From contig JACGCK010000033.1 of assembly GCA_014925825.1 (NCBI GenBank), positions 292,579-356,578 of the forward strand: DNA of 64,000 bases, given 5' to 3'. Made by a program: the position numbers and the translations under genes. The notes beneath the pieces are model-generated. The model had not been told where the DNA came from and did not search any database. It saw only the letters and a list, made by a program, of their open reading frames with translations. Positions 23,839 through 34,426 of this stretch are shown here, in pieces (the first letter of the stretch is position 1; every line of letters starts with the position of its first letter). The DNA is from Pholiota molesta (Eukaryota > Basidiomycota > Agaricomycetes > Agaricales > Strophariaceae).

Positions 23839-24295
23839 CACCTCCAGAAACGTCCTGGTGCATGCTTCAATGCCTATGACGACCTCTTTTAGATTAGGAA
23901 GCAGGAAGACGAGACTCTGCAATCTCTTATGAACAGGGTGGACACTGCTATCAACCACATTCAGGATCTTTGGCCTAAGGACTTCACCCTCTCCAACCTA
24001 GATGATGAGCTGGCCAGCATGACACTTATTAGGGCGCTTCCAGACGAGTTCAACGGCTTTGCTTTGTCTCTCCTGCTGCTGGACAAGTTGGAGAAGTCTA
24101 CCATCCATCAGGCCTTTGTTACAGAGGAATCCCAACATAGCCATTGCACTTCTGCCACTCCCAATGTTGGTTCTGCACTCGCTGCATTGTCATTGTCCTC
24201 TGCTGCCTCCTCCATGCCTGAATGCTCGTTCTGTGGCATGAAATGGCACATAGAAGCGGAATATCGCAAATACCTCAAATCGAAACAGGACGCAC
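23836..24295 (+). pseudogene. Copia-A gag fragment with knuckle remnant
   Basis: It matches copia-1 from TACACCTCCAGAAACG onward. There is an in-frame TAG where copia-1 has TCG (about 23893). It continues past the point of the copia-1 deletion to a knuckle CSFCGMKWHIEAEY, whose fourth ligand is Tyr instead of Cys. The 5' LTR and the first 100 codons are missing. Confidence 0.85.
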
Positions 24296-24872
24296 AGCAC
24301 CACAGCCATGCTATGATCAGGAAATTGATACAGGGTGATCTCGTCACCGGTCTTGTCGTCTTGTCGAAAGATGAACCCGACCCGATTTGCGAGGCATGCT
24401 TGGCAGGCAAAATGACCTCTGCACCATTTTCCAGCTCAACTAGACAATCCCTTGCACTGCTTGAACTCATCCACTCTGACCTTCATGGACCTCTTCCTGT
24501 CCCCGGTCCAGAAGGATATCACTACTGGATCACTTTCCTGGATGACCGCACCAAACTCCATGCTGTACACTTCCTAAAACGCAAAATGTGAAAGGTGGCG
24601 AGTTCGGGACGGTACGAGACACTTGCTGGGTGAGTTTCGCCATCTCAGTGCATCAGACAGAGCGGCTGGAGTCCGAAGTGAGTAACTGAGTATATTGAGG
24701 GAGAACAGAGCTAGCTACTTGCCTGGAGTCCGAAGTGAGTAACTAAGGGCTCCAGACATCGTTCTACAGCTATATACATGTGTGTCATGTGATCACATGT
24801 GACCACATCAGCTGAGACAGAATAGGCAACTCTAACACAAAAGCGACGCATTTGATGCGTTTAAGACGTTCA
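24296..24872 (+). pseudogene. Out-of-place copia integrase segment inside copia-A gag
   Basis: After SKQDAQ the sequence jumps to pre-integrase and integrase (HHSHAMIRKL, ICEACLAGKMTSAP, LIHSDLHGPLPVPGPEGY) and, past a solo LTR, to SDAFDAFKTF. It then returns to the gag tail at about 24873. The same integrase segment recurs in its proper place at 31470-31800, so this is a duplicated piece. Confidence 0.75.
24587..24837 (-). mobile_element. Solo copia LTR, minus orientation
   Basis: TGTGAAAGG...TCTAACA is the reverse complement of the copia-1 LTR (251 bp). The 5-bp duplication CAAAA is exact (24582-24586, 24838-24842) and splits the integrase codons. It was left by recombination between two LTRs of a former full element. 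Confidence 0.93.
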
Positions 24873-24990
24873 GGTCCGTCTCAACCGCTCCAAACCCAAG
24901 GGGCACAAAGCGAGGCAAGCGGAGCAAACAACACCAGAGTTCGCTGGAAATGCAAGTGCACTGTCAACTTTTGATCCTACCACTCTCCAG
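24873..24990 (+). pseudogene. Copia-A gag tail (linker before protease)
   Basis: Reads KPKGHKARQAEQTTPEFAGN then ASALSTFDPTTLQ, the variable linker that precedes DTGA in this copia group. It is interrupted after CTCTCCAG by T2 and resumes in frame at 31040 (SDTDFHWLADTGA). Confidence 0.75.
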
Positions 24991-25009
24991 CAGTACTTTA
25001 CCCTCCAGT

Positions 25010-25560
25010 ACCCCTTAGCAGTGCTTGCCAGTGGTGAGCACTGCTTACCAGTGCTTACCACTGCTGAACCACTGATTTTCAGTGGTCACCACTGGTGAAC
25101 CACTGATCTTCAGTGGTCTTCAGTGGTTGTCAGTGGTCACCACTGTTCACCACTGGCCAACTACTGCTCTTTAGTGGCCACTACTGCTTACCACTGGTTA
25201 CCACTGGTGAACTACTGATCTTCAGTGGTCTTCAGTGGTTATCAGTGGTCACCACTAGTTGTCAGTGGTTGTCAGTGGTTGTCAGTAGTTGTTAGTGGTC
25301 AACCATTGGTCAACCACTGATCTTCAGTGGTCTTCAGTGGTCAACCACTAGCCACCAGTGGTTGTCAGTGGTCAGTAGTTAGCAGTGGTTGACCACTGAT
25401 CTTCGGGGTCTTCTGTGATTGCCAGTGGTCACTAGTGGTTGGTCAATAGTGGTCAGCTAGTAGTCTTTGGTAGTCAACCACTAGTTAACCACTAGTCTTT
25501 ACTGCTCTTCAGTGGTTGCCAATGATTAATCACTAGTTATTACCAAGCACCACTAGTTCC
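25010..25560. repeat. T2 left minisatellite arm
   Basis: Irregular units of ACCACTGGT / CAGTGGTCACCACTG / GATCTTCAGTGGTCTTCAGT over 0.55 kb. Confidence 0.88.
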
Positions 25561-26204
25561 ACTACTGACTTCTTAATATTAGTCCATATTCGACTTTTAA
25601 ACACTCAAAAGAAGTAGAATTCAACAATAGAAATATTTTAGTCACTACTAGATTCACTCTCCCCCTTCTCCTCCTCCTTATCTTCCTTCTTACTTTCTTC
25701 ATTTTCTTTAGAACTGTTTGTCTCATTACTATCGCTTTCTATACTACTATCAGATCTGTTTCTTCTAGATTGCTATGGTATATTGTGGTTGTTGGATTTC
25801 TTTTCAATCTTGATGTGAACATGTTTTACCTAGTAGAATAGTATTGAATACAAGAAGCACTTAAAGTGCTTGGACACTATGCACTTGAGAATTGAGTTGA
25901 ATCTAGTCATTCAGCTATTGAGCTGCTCACCAGCTTTTGTGTTGAATTCTCACACCTGAATAAAGAAGTTGAAATAAATACAACTTATTAGGCCCTGGTA
26001 TACCAATAGTAGATATAAAACTCTCAGGCCAAAGATAGAGGGACTACCTTGTCCCGCCATAGCCCACTAGCTACTCAGGACACTACTTTCTGACTGACTT
26101 CCCATCCCTGGGTAGAGGATTTGCTTAACTTAAGCCAACCAGCACAGATAACCACTCTATTCCAAGTCACTGTATTGCCTCCTGCCCAAACTCAGAGCAT
26201 ATCA

Positions 26205-26758
26205 TGGGTTGACTAGTGGTAACCACTAAAGACCACTAGCAACCACTGAAGACATCTGAAGATCAGTGGTGACCACTAAAGAGCATTGACAACCACTGAT
26301 AACCAGTGGTGACCACTAAAGAGCACTGACAACCACTGATAACCAGTGGTAACTACTGGTGAGGTCACCACTGGTTATCAGTGGTTGACCACTAACAACC
26401 ACTAAAGACTACTGAGAAGCAGTGGTGAAGATCAGTGGTTGACTAGTGGTTGACCACTGAAGAGTACTGATAACCACTGATGACTAGTGATTGACCACTG
26501 AAGACCACTGACAATCAGTGGTTTACCAGTGGTGACCACTGAAGACCACTGAAGATCACTGAAGATCACTGAAGATTACTGAAGATTAGTGGTTCACCAG
26601 TGGTAACCAGTGGCAAGCAGTGGTTACCACTGGTAATTTGTACCACTGGTTGAGCAGTGGTGAGCAGTGGTCCTAATTCTTCAATTAAGCTTATAGATAG
26701 GCATTATATGGTAGAATTTCATTTTCAACTAGTGGTCACCACTGCTCAACCACTGCTC
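26205..26758. repeat. T2 right minisatellite arm
   Basis: Mirrored units of the left arm (AACCACTGAAGACCACTGA and similar). The arm continues for 24 bp beyond copia-1 at 30996. Confidence 0.85.
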
Positions 26759-27021
26759 TGTTAGAGTTGCCTAGTTCAGTCTCAGCTGATGTAGTCACAT
26801 GTGATCACATGACACACATGTATATAGCTGTAGAACGCCTTCTGGAGTCCTTAGTTACTCACTTCGGACTCCAGGCAAGTAGATAGCTCTGTTCCTCCTC
26901 AATACACCTCAGTTACTCACTTCGGACTCCAGGCTATCATAGCCGCTCTGTCTGATACACTGAGACGGCGAAACTCACCCAGCAGGTGTCTCGTACCGTC
27001 CCGAACTCGCCACCTTTCACA
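26759..27021 (+). repeat. Copia-1 5' LTR
   Basis: TGTTAGAG...CTTTCACA, 263 bp, with a TATATAGCTGTAGAA stretch that may serve as the promoter core. It contains two direct copies of an ACTCACTTCGGACTCCAGGC word. 27022-27226 is the leader. Confidence 0.93.
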
Positions 27022-27226
27022 GGTTATGGGCCCCGCGCACACAGCGCTTTAAACTCGTTTTCCAACAACAGTCTCAACTTTCCATTTCCACACTCTCGCT
27101 CGTTTCGGTCGTACTCGACGCATCGTTGCTCCTACTGCCACGTCATCGCGGCAGAACGTTCATCGCACACCCTCACGCATCCTCTCTCACCGCCGCCACG
27201 TCATCTCGTTTCGTTCTTGCTCTATC

Positions 27227-30200
27227 ATGGCTTCTTCCTCTCTCCCCACCTTTGCCAAACTCAATGCCTCCAACTACCCAACTTGGTGTGGTGAAATGCA
27301 GGCTTGGCTACGCTCCCAGGGCGTTTGGCGCATCGTTTCCGGTCAATCCAAGGCCCCCACGGTCTCGTCGCCTCCCAAGGACGGAGAAGAGACTGCACTC
27401 GACGCCTGGTACCTCAAATCGGACAAGGCAGCTGGCTACATCTATCTGGCAGTGGATGAGAACCAGAAGATCCACTTTGCGACGATTTCGGACGATCCAG
27501 TGAAGATGTGGGCTGCCCTGGCTGCTGTACACCTCCAGAAACGTCCTGGTGCACGCTTCAATGCCTATGACGACCTCTTTTCGATCAGGAAGCAGGAAGA
27601 GGAGACTCTGCAGTCTCTTATGAACAGGGTGGACACAGCTATCAACCGCATTCAGGACCTTCGGCCTAAGGACTTCACCCTCTCCAACCTAGATGATGAG
27701 CTGGCCAGCATGACACTCATCAGGGCGCTTCCAGACGAGTTCAGCGCGTTCGCTTCGTCTCTCCTGCTATTGGACAAGCTGGAGAAGTCTACAATCCATC
27801 AGGCCTTTGTTACAGAGGAATCCCAACATAGCCATGGTCTCGTCGTCTCGTCGAAAGCTGAACCTGACCCGATTTGTGAGGCATGTCTGGCAGGCAAAAT
27901 GACCTCTGCACCCTTTCCTAGCTCAACTAGACAATCCCTTGCACCACTTGAACTCATCCACTCTGACCTCCATGGACCGCTTCCTGTCCCCAGTCCGGAA
28001 GGATATCGCTATTGGATCACTTTCCTGGATGACCGCACCAAGCTGCATGCTGTACACTTCCTAAAATGCAAAAGCGACGCATTTGATGCGTTTAAGACGT
28101 TCAAGGCCTATGCAGAGAACCAGGTCAATGCGAAAATCAAGGCTCTGCAGGATGACAAGGGTGGAGAGTACATGTCCAACGCTTTCCTCAAATTCACTGA
28201 TCAGTGCGGTATTACACGACGCCACAGCACCAGGAATCGCCCCCAGCAGAACGGAGTCGCAGAGCGTGCTAATCGCACCATTTCTGACCATGCTACAGCC
28301 ATGCTCAACGAATCCAACCTCCCTGCTTCGTTCTGGGCCTATGCGGTCGCTGCCTATGTCCATGTCTGGAATCGCCTCCCTACGTCGCCTCTGCCTGGTA
28401 CAACACCCTACACTGCTTGGTTCAACAGGAAACCGGACATTAGCCATTTCCGAGTCTTTGGGTGCACTGCCTACGTCTATATTCAGCGAGATCAGCGCAA
28501 ATCGCTCCAATCGCACATGGAGAAGTGCATCTTTGTTGGCTATCCATCTGGCTACAAGGGCTGGCAGTTCTACAATCCGGTCACTAGGAAGCTCATCATC
28601 TCAGAACATGCTATCTTCGATGAAAGGAGCTTTCCAGGCCTCAAGCGCACGTCTCCAGTCGACCTGACGCCTGTTGGCACTCCTGCGACCTTCCCAGATG
28701 TACCGGATTCCGGGGGGGATGACAACTTCGTTCCTGAGCCCGAAATCACGCCAATCGAACCAGATGCATTACCACAGCCTCTCCTAGCACCCAACGACAT
28801 TCCAGCGGATATTCCGCCACCAGACGAGCCAGCTCCACCCAAACTCGAACAGCCTGCTGCTGAGCTTCCACCACACGCTCCTGAACGCATTTCGCCACCT
28901 CCTGCACCCGTTCCAGCTCCAACTCACGCTCCTCGCGCTCCGTATCCACCTAGAGGCACAGCTGAGCCAGCGCGACGCTCTACTCGCATTCCAAAGCCTC
29001 CTAGAGAATGGTGGAAGGTCACTCCGGCTCCTGCTGCTCCTGCGAACGAGAGCGACGCTGGCCCTGCTCTAGACAACGACATGGACGAAATTCAATTTGC
29101 TGGAGCTGCCTCGACGTCGGATCCACACAACTACAAGCAGGCGCTGAAGAGCGATGACTCGGAACGTTGGAAAGAAGCCACACTTGCAGAGTACAACACC
29201 CTCATCCAAAATGGCACTTGGGAGATTGTGGATCTCCCACCAGGTGAAAAGGCCATTGGCTCTAGCTGGGTCTTTCGCATAAAGACGCATTCTGACGGCT
29301 CTATCGAACGCTACAAGGCTCGCATCGTCGCCCAAGGCTGCTCGCAACGTCCCGGACGCGACTATCAGGAAGTGCACGCGCCGACGCCTCGTCCTGCGAC
29401 GATACGGATGACGTTTGCCATAGCTGCTGCGGAGGACTTGGAATTGTGCTCTGTCGACGTTTCAGCCGCTTTTACCAATGGAGACCTTGAGGAATACATC
29501 TACATGAGACAGCCTGAAGGATTCCATGAAGGCGCTCCCAACAAGGTCTGCAGGCTCCGGAAATCGCTCTATGGTCTCAAGCAGTCAGCTAGACAGTGGA
29601 ACATCAAGCTGCACACTGCCCTCACTCAAATGGGCTTCAAGCGAGTTGAAGCAGACCGGTCTGTCTACATCTATTCTGATGGCCATGTTCGCATTTTCGT
29701 CCCCATCTACATCGATGATATCACCTTCGCTTGCAAGGACGCTGCTGCGATTGACAGGGCGGTTCAGCAGCTAGCTGGACACTTCAAATGCCGCAATCTT
29801 GGACCAACGGAGTTCCTGCTTGGTGTAGGCATCACCAGAGACCGCAAATCACGCACCATCGCACTCCACCAACGCCAATTCATCCTGGACATCCTAGAGC
29901 GCTACAACATGACCAACTGCAGTCCTGTTTCGACTCCCATGATTCCTGGCTGCGTTCTAACGAAGGAAATGGGCGCATCCACTCCAGATGACATTGAATT
30001 CATGCGCACTGTTCCCTACCTCAGCTGCATCGGTTCGCTCCAGTATCTCGCCTCCATGACCCGCAGCGACATCGCTCAAGTCGTCGCCTACCTAGCCCGT
30101 TTCAACAGCAATCCAGGTCCGAAACACTGGGCAGCAGTCAAACACCTATTGCGCTATCTCAAGGGAACGCTAGAGCACAAGCTGCACTACTCAGGCGAGC

Positions 30201-30679
30201 TGGGTCCGGACATGTTCACCACCTACTGTGACACATCTCATGGCGATTGCAAAGACACCGGACGCTCTACAGGTGGTTATGTGACTCTCATGGCTGGTGG
30301 TGCAATTGGCTGGAGCAGCAAACTGCAGGGAATTGTCGCTCTCTCCACTACTGAAGCAGAGTTCATTGCAGCTGTTGAAGCAGGCAAGGAAATCGCTTGG
30401 ATGCGCAACATTCTGCGCGAATTTGGGTACACCATTGACCAGCCTTCCACTCTCCACATTGACAACCAATCCGCTATCAGTGTCTCCAAGAATCCTGAGC
30501 ACCATGGACGCATGAAGCACCTCGATCTGCGCTTCTACTGGCTTCGAGATGCTGTTAATGACAAGATCATTCATCCTTCCTATATCCCTACTGCTGAGCA
30601 AGTTGCAGACATTCTCACCAAGGCTCTACCAGCTACCAAAGTCCAATTCTGCAGGGAGCAGATGGGCATTTATCCTTAG
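27227..30679 (+). CDS. Copia-1 gag-integrase-RT-RNase H polyprotein (protease deleted)
   Basis: 1150 codons, ATG to TAG. Gag covers residues 1 to about 205 (FAKLNASNYPTWCGEMQAWL; later ALPDEFSAF). At SQHSHG it jumps to LVVSSKAEPDPICEACLAGK, so the zinc knuckle, the DTGA protease and most of the pre-integrase finger are missing, yet the frame is kept. The integrase core has Asp247, Asp310 and Glu346 (35 residues between the last two). RT carries YIDD at 828-831. RNase H starts at about residue 1000 (YCD) and includes TTEAEF and the VADILTKALP end. Without protease it should need a helper. It is the only full-length open retroelement ORF in the window. Confidence 0.93.
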   Translation: MASSSLPTFAKLNASNYPTWCGEMQAWLRSQGVWRIVSGQSKAPTVSSPPKDGEETALDAWYLKSDKAAGYIYLAVDENQKIHFATISDDPVKMWAALAAVHLQKRPGARFNAYDDLFSIRKQEEETLQSLMNRVDTAINRIQDLRPKDFTLSNLDDELASMTLIRALPDEFSAFASSLLLLDKLEKSTIHQAFVTEESQHSHGLVVSSKAEPDPICEACLAGKMTSAPFPSSTRQSLAPLELIHSDLHGPLPVPSPEGYRYWITFLDDRTKLHAVHFLKCKSDAFDAFKTFKAYAENQVNAKIKALQDDKGGEYMSNAFLKFTDQCGITRRHSTRNRPQQNGVAERANRTISDHATAMLNESNLPASFWAYAVAAYVHVWNRLPTSPLPGTTPYTAWFNRKPDISHFRVFGCTAYVYIQRDQRKSLQSHMEKCIFVGYPSGYKGWQFYNPVTRKLIISEHAIFDERSFPGLKRTSPVDLTPVGTPATFPDVPDSGGDDNFVPEPEITPIEPDALPQPLLAPNDIPADIPPPDEPAPPKLEQPAAELPPHAPERISPPPAPVPAPTHAPRAPYPPRGTAEPARRSTRIPKPPREWWKVTPAPAAPANESDAGPALDNDMDEIQFAGAASTSDPHNYKQALKSDDSERWKEATLAEYNTLIQNGTWEIVDLPPGEKAIGSSWVFRIKTHSDGSIERYKARIVAQGCSQRPGRDYQEVHAPTPRPATIRMTFAIAAAEDLELCSVDVSAAFTNGDLEEYIYMRQPEGFHEGAPNKVCRLRKSLYGLKQSARQWNIKLHTALTQMGFKRVEADRSVYIYSDGHVRIFVPIYIDDITFACKDAAAIDRAVQQLAGHFKCRNLGPTEFLLGVGITRDRKSRTIALHQRQFILDILERYNMTNCSPVSTPMIPGCVLTKEMGASTPDDIEFMRTVPYLSCIGSLQYLASMTRSDIAQVVAYLARFNSNPGPKHWAAVKHLLRYLKGTLEHKLHYSGELGPDMFTTYCDTSHGDCKDTGRSTGGYVTLMAGGAIGWSSKLQGIVALSTTEAEFIAAVEAGKEIAWMRNILREFGYTIDQPSTLHIDNQSAISVSKNPEHHGRMKHLDLRFYWLRDAVNDKIIHPSYIPTAEQVADILTKALPATKVQFCREQMGIYP

Positions 30680-30728
30680 AGTATCTTTCTTTCTTTTTCT
30701 TTCTGAGACTGTTCAGATCATGGGGGGA

Positions 30729-30990
30729 TGTTAGAGTTGCCTAGTTCAGTCTCAGCTGATGTAGTCACATGTGATCACATGACACACATGTATATAGCTG
30801 TAGAACGATGTCTGGAGTCCTTAGTTACTCACTTCGGACTCCAGGCAAGTAGCTAGTCCTATTCCTCCTCAATACATTCAGTTACTCACTTCGGACTCCA
30901 GGCATTCATTGCCGCTCTGTCTGATACACTGAGACGGCGAAACTCACCCAGCAGGTGTCTCGTACCGTCCCGAACTCGCCACCTTTCACA
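30729..30990 (+). repeat. Copia-1 3' LTR
   Basis: 262 bp, same ends as the 5' LTR, flanked on the right by TGCTC. Confidence 0.93.
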
Positions 30991-31031
30991 TGCTCCGCCA
31001 CTGCTTAGGGGTGCTGGAGTGTAAAGACCTC

Positions 31032-33069
31032 CTCTCCAGAGCGACACTGACTTCCATTGGCTCGCAGACACAGGCGCCACTAGTCATATGATGCCGCATC
31101 GCGCCTGGATGCGCAATTACACGATGCACATCGTCCCAATCAAGCTAGCAGACCACACCATCATCTACTCAGCTGGAATAGGGAGTGTAGTAATTCATCC
31201 GGTCATAAAGGGTCAGGAAGCGCGTCCTGTAGAGCTTACTCGTGTACTGCATGTTCCCCAACTCCGCAACAATCTATTGGCTTGCTTATACCTCACTAAA
31301 TGCAAAGGGATCCGCTTGGAAGTCAATGACAGCACCATGTTCTTCAAACACGACGGAATGACGCTGTTTACTGCTACTGTCAACTCCCAGAACTGCGGTA
31401 TTCAACTGAGCCAGTGTCAGAGTATGCGAACATGGCCTCAACTCTTCCTAGGGCATCAATCTTTGGCATTGTCATTGGGCGCACCACAGCCATGCTACCA
31501 TCCGCAACCTGATACAGAACGATCTCGTCACTGGTCTTGTCGTCTCGTCGAAAGATGAACCCGACCTGATTTGCGAGGCGTGCTTGGCAGGCAAAATGAC
31601 CTCTGCACCATTTCCCAGCTCAACTAGACAATCCCTTGCACCACTTGAACTCATCCACTCTGACCTTCATGGACCTCTTTCTGTCCCCAGTCCGGAAGGA
31701 TATCGCTACTGGATCACTTTCCTGGATGACCGCACCAAGCTGCATGCTGTACACTTCCTAAAATGCAAAAGCGACGCATTTGATGCGTTTAAGACGTTCA
31801 AGGCCTATGCAGAGAACCAGGTCAATGCGAAAATCAAGGCTCTGCAGGATGACAAGGGTGGAGAGTACATGTCCAATGCTTTCCTCAAATTCACTGATCA
31901 GTGCGGTATTACACGACGCCACAGCACCAGGAATCACCCCCAGCAGAACGGAGTCGCAGAGCGTGCTAATCGCACCATTTCTGACCATGCTACAGCCATG
32001 CTCAACGAATCCAACCTCCCTGCTTCGTTCTGGGCCTATGCGGTCGCTGCCTATGTCCATGTCTGGAATCGCCTCCCTACGTCACCTCTGCCTGGTACAA
32101 CGCCCTACACTGCTTGGTTCAACAAGAAACCGGACATTAGCCATTTCCGAGTCTTTGGGTGCACTGCCTACGTCTATATTCAGCGAGATCAGCGCAAATC
32201 GTTCCAATCGCACATGGAGAAGTGCATCTTTGTTGGCTATCCATCTGGCTACAAGGGCTGGCAGTTCTACAATCCGGTCACTAGGAAGTTTATCATCTCA
32301 GAATGAGCTATCTTTGATGAAAGGAGCTTTCCAGGCCTCAAGCGCACGTCTCCAGTCGACCTGACGCCTGTTGGCACTCCAGTGACCTTCCCAGACGTAC
32401 TGGATTCCGGGGGGGATGACAACTTCATTCCTGAGCCAGGAATCGCGCCAATCGAACCAGATGCATTACCACAGCCTCTCCCTGCACCCAACGATGTTCC
32501 AGCGGATATTCCGCCACCAGACGAGCCAGCTCCACCCAAACTCGAACAGCCTGCTCCTGAGCTACCACCACACGCTCCTGAACGCATTTCCCCACCTCCT
32601 GCACCCGTTCCAGCGCCAGCTCACGCTCCTCGCGCTCCACATCCACCTAGAGGCACAGCTGAGCCAGCTCGACGCTCTACTCGCATTCCAAACCCTCCTA
32701 GAGAATGGTGGAAGGTCGCTCCAGCTCCTGCTGCTCCTGCGAACGAGAACGACACTGGCCCTGCTCTAGACAATGACATGGACGAAGTTCAATTTGCTGG
32801 AGCAGCCTCGACGTCGGATCCACACAACTACAAGCAGGCGCTGAAAAGCGATGATTCAGAATGTTGGAAAGAAGCCACACTTGCAGAGTACAACACACTC
32901 ATCCAAAATGGCACTTGGGAGATTGTGGATCTCCCACCAGGTGAAAAGGCCATTGGCTCTAGCTGGGTCTTTCGCATAAAGACGCATTCTGACGGCTCTA
33001 TTGAACGCTACAAGGCTCGCATCGTCACCCAAGGCTGCTCGCAACGTCCCGGACGCGACTATCAGGAAG
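31032..33069 (+). pseudogene. Copia-A protease, integrase and N-terminal RT
   Basis: It begins with HWLADTGATSHMM (protease active site), then a typical copia protease to about 31400. A frame change leads to the pre-integrase finger and integrase in the ORF 31584-32306 (LELIHSDLHGPL, DDKGGEY, GVAERANRT). That ORF ends at a TGA (32304-32306) where copia-1 has a sense codon. The Pro-rich linker and RT start lie in 32382-33069 (REWWKVAPAP, WKEATLAEYN, SSWVFRIKTHSDGSIERYKA). At QEA the RT is broken by a foldback-end fragment. More than 95% identical by eye to copia-1 over the shared parts. Confidence 0.9.
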
Positions 33070-33264
33070 CACTAGTGTCTGGTGATATCATGCATGAGAT
33101 CATGGTAGTTCACCAGGAAAGAAGTTGCATCCAGCCTGGTAACTCAGCTCGCACAGCCACCCCACCTAGCTGGGATTGAATTTGTCCACTCTAGGCAGGT
33201 GGTCTGTGCTGGTCACTGGGGGCGGTGATGGTGATCACTGGGGGCTGTGCACTTGCTCACCTCT
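33070..33264. mobile_element. FB4: foldback-family end fragment inside copia-A RT
   Basis: It starts CACTAGTGTCTG and contains CATGCATGA, then GTGGTCTGTGCTGGTCACTGG and GGTGATGGTGATCACTGG, matching the left end of FB1 (50100-50300). Its other end and the RT palm codons are lost; the sequence resumes in copia at CTTGGACCAACGG. Confidence 0.75.
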
Positions 33265-34144
33265 TGGACCAACGGAGTTCCTGCTTGGTGTAGGCATCAC
33301 CAGAGACCGCAAATCGCGCACAATCGCACTTCACCAACGCCAATTCATCCTGGACATCCTAGAGCGCTACAACATGACCAACTGCAGTCCTGTTTCGACT
33401 CCCATGATTCCTGGCTGCGTTCTAACGAAGGAAATGGGCGCATCCACTCCAGATGATATCAAATTCATGCGCACTGTTCCCTACCTCAGCTGCATCGGTT
33501 CCCTCCAGTATCTCGCCTCTATGACTCGCAGTGACATCGCTCAAGTTGTCGCCTACCTAGCACGTTTCAACAGCAATCCTGGTCCCAAACACTGGGCAGC
33601 AGTCAAACACTTATTGCGCTATCTCAAGGGAACGCTAGAGCACAAGCTGCACTACTCTGGCGAGCTAGGTCCAGACATGTTCACCACCTACTGCGACGCA
33701 TCTCATGGCGATTGCAAAGGCACCGGATGCTCTACAGGTGGTTATGTGACTCTCATGGCTGGTGGTGCAATTGGCTGGAGCAGCAAACTGCAGGGAATCG
33801 TCGCTCTCTCCACTACTGAAGCAGAGTTCATTGCAGCTGTTGAAGCAGGCAAGGAAATCGCTTGGATGTGCAACATTCTGCGCGAATTTGGGTACACCAT
33901 TGGCCAGCCTTCCACTCTCCACATTGACAACCAATCTGCTATTAGTGTCTCCAAGAATCCTGAGCACCATGGATGCATGAAGCACCTTGATCTGCGCTTC
34001 TACTGGCTTCGAGATGCTGTTAATGACAAGATCATCCATCCTTCCTACATTCCCACTGCTGAGCAAGTTGCAGATATTCTCACCAAGGCTCTACCAGCTA
34101 CCAAAGTCCAATTCTGCAGAGAGCAGATGGGCATTTATCCTTAG
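33265..34144 (+). pseudogene. Copia-A RT C-terminus and RNase H
   Basis: The open frame from GPTEFLLGVGITRD through CIGSLQYLASMTRSD, TTEAEFIAAVEAGKE and LHIDNQSAISVSKN to VADILTKALP ends at a TAG. It lacks the YIDD palm. Very close to copia-1. Confidence 0.9.
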
Positions 34145-34201
34145 AGTATCTTTCTTTATTTCTGTCTCTTTCTTTCTGAGACTGTTGAGATCATGGGGGG
34201 A

Positions 34202-34401
34202 TGTTAGAGTTGCCTGTTTCAGTCTCAGCTGATGTGGTCACATGACACACATGTATGTAGCTGTAGAACGATGTCTGGAGTCCTTAGGTACTCACTTCGG
34301 ACTCCAGGCAAGTAGCTAGCTCTGTTCTCCCTCAATACACTCAGTTACTCACTTCGGACTCCAGGCTCTCAAAGCCGCTCTGTCTGATACATTGAGATGG
34401 C
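34202..34401 (+). repeat. Copia-A 3' LTR, truncated
   Basis: TGTTAGAGTTGCC... matches the copia-1 LTR with an 11-bp deletion, and stops at GCGAAACT. The last 60 bp of the LTR are replaced by 25 bp of unrelated sequence. Confidence 0.88.
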
Positions 34402-34426
34402 GAAACTTGTCAAATGGTGTTCCTGC

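Larger units (their letters stand above)
26759..30990 (+). mobile_element. Copia-1: young Ty1/copia LTR retrotransposon, internally deleted
   Basis: 4232 bp. LTRs are 26759-27021 and 30729-30990, differing at only a few positions. The 5-bp duplication TGCTC is exact (26754-26758, 30991-30995). A primer-binding-like GGTTATGGGCCCCGCG follows the 5' LTR and an ATGGGGGGA purine tract precedes the 3' LTR. It carries a single uninterrupted ORF. Inserted in T2, it is among the youngest events in the copia locus. Confidence 0.96.
24991..31031. mobile_element. T2: TIR element with ACCACTGGT minisatellite arms, split by copia-1
   Basis: The left end CAGTACTTTACCCTCCAGTA pairs with the right end (read inverted GAGGTCTTTACACTCCAGCA). 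The 8-bp duplication CTCTCCAG is exact (24983-24990, 31032-31039), and removing the element restores the copia reading frame. Net length without copia-1 and its duplication is about 1.8 kb. The core 25570-26200 is AT-rich with an acidic-tail remnant near 25645. Confidence 0.88.

Noticed and set aside
25010..26758. CRISPR-like array of ACCACTGGT units
   Set aside because: No spacers and irregular period, in a eukaryotic context. They are the mirrored minisatellite arms of T2.
28083..28667. 194-codon ORF within copia-1, repeated at 31780-32364
   Set aside because: It is an alternative frame of integrase, preserved only because copia-1 and copia-A are close copies.
16608..31036. The 16-bp match GGAGTGTAAAGACCTC first taken as coincidence
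   Set aside because: The chance explanation was dropped: both copies are the right ends of T1 and T2 and belong to the shared terminus.
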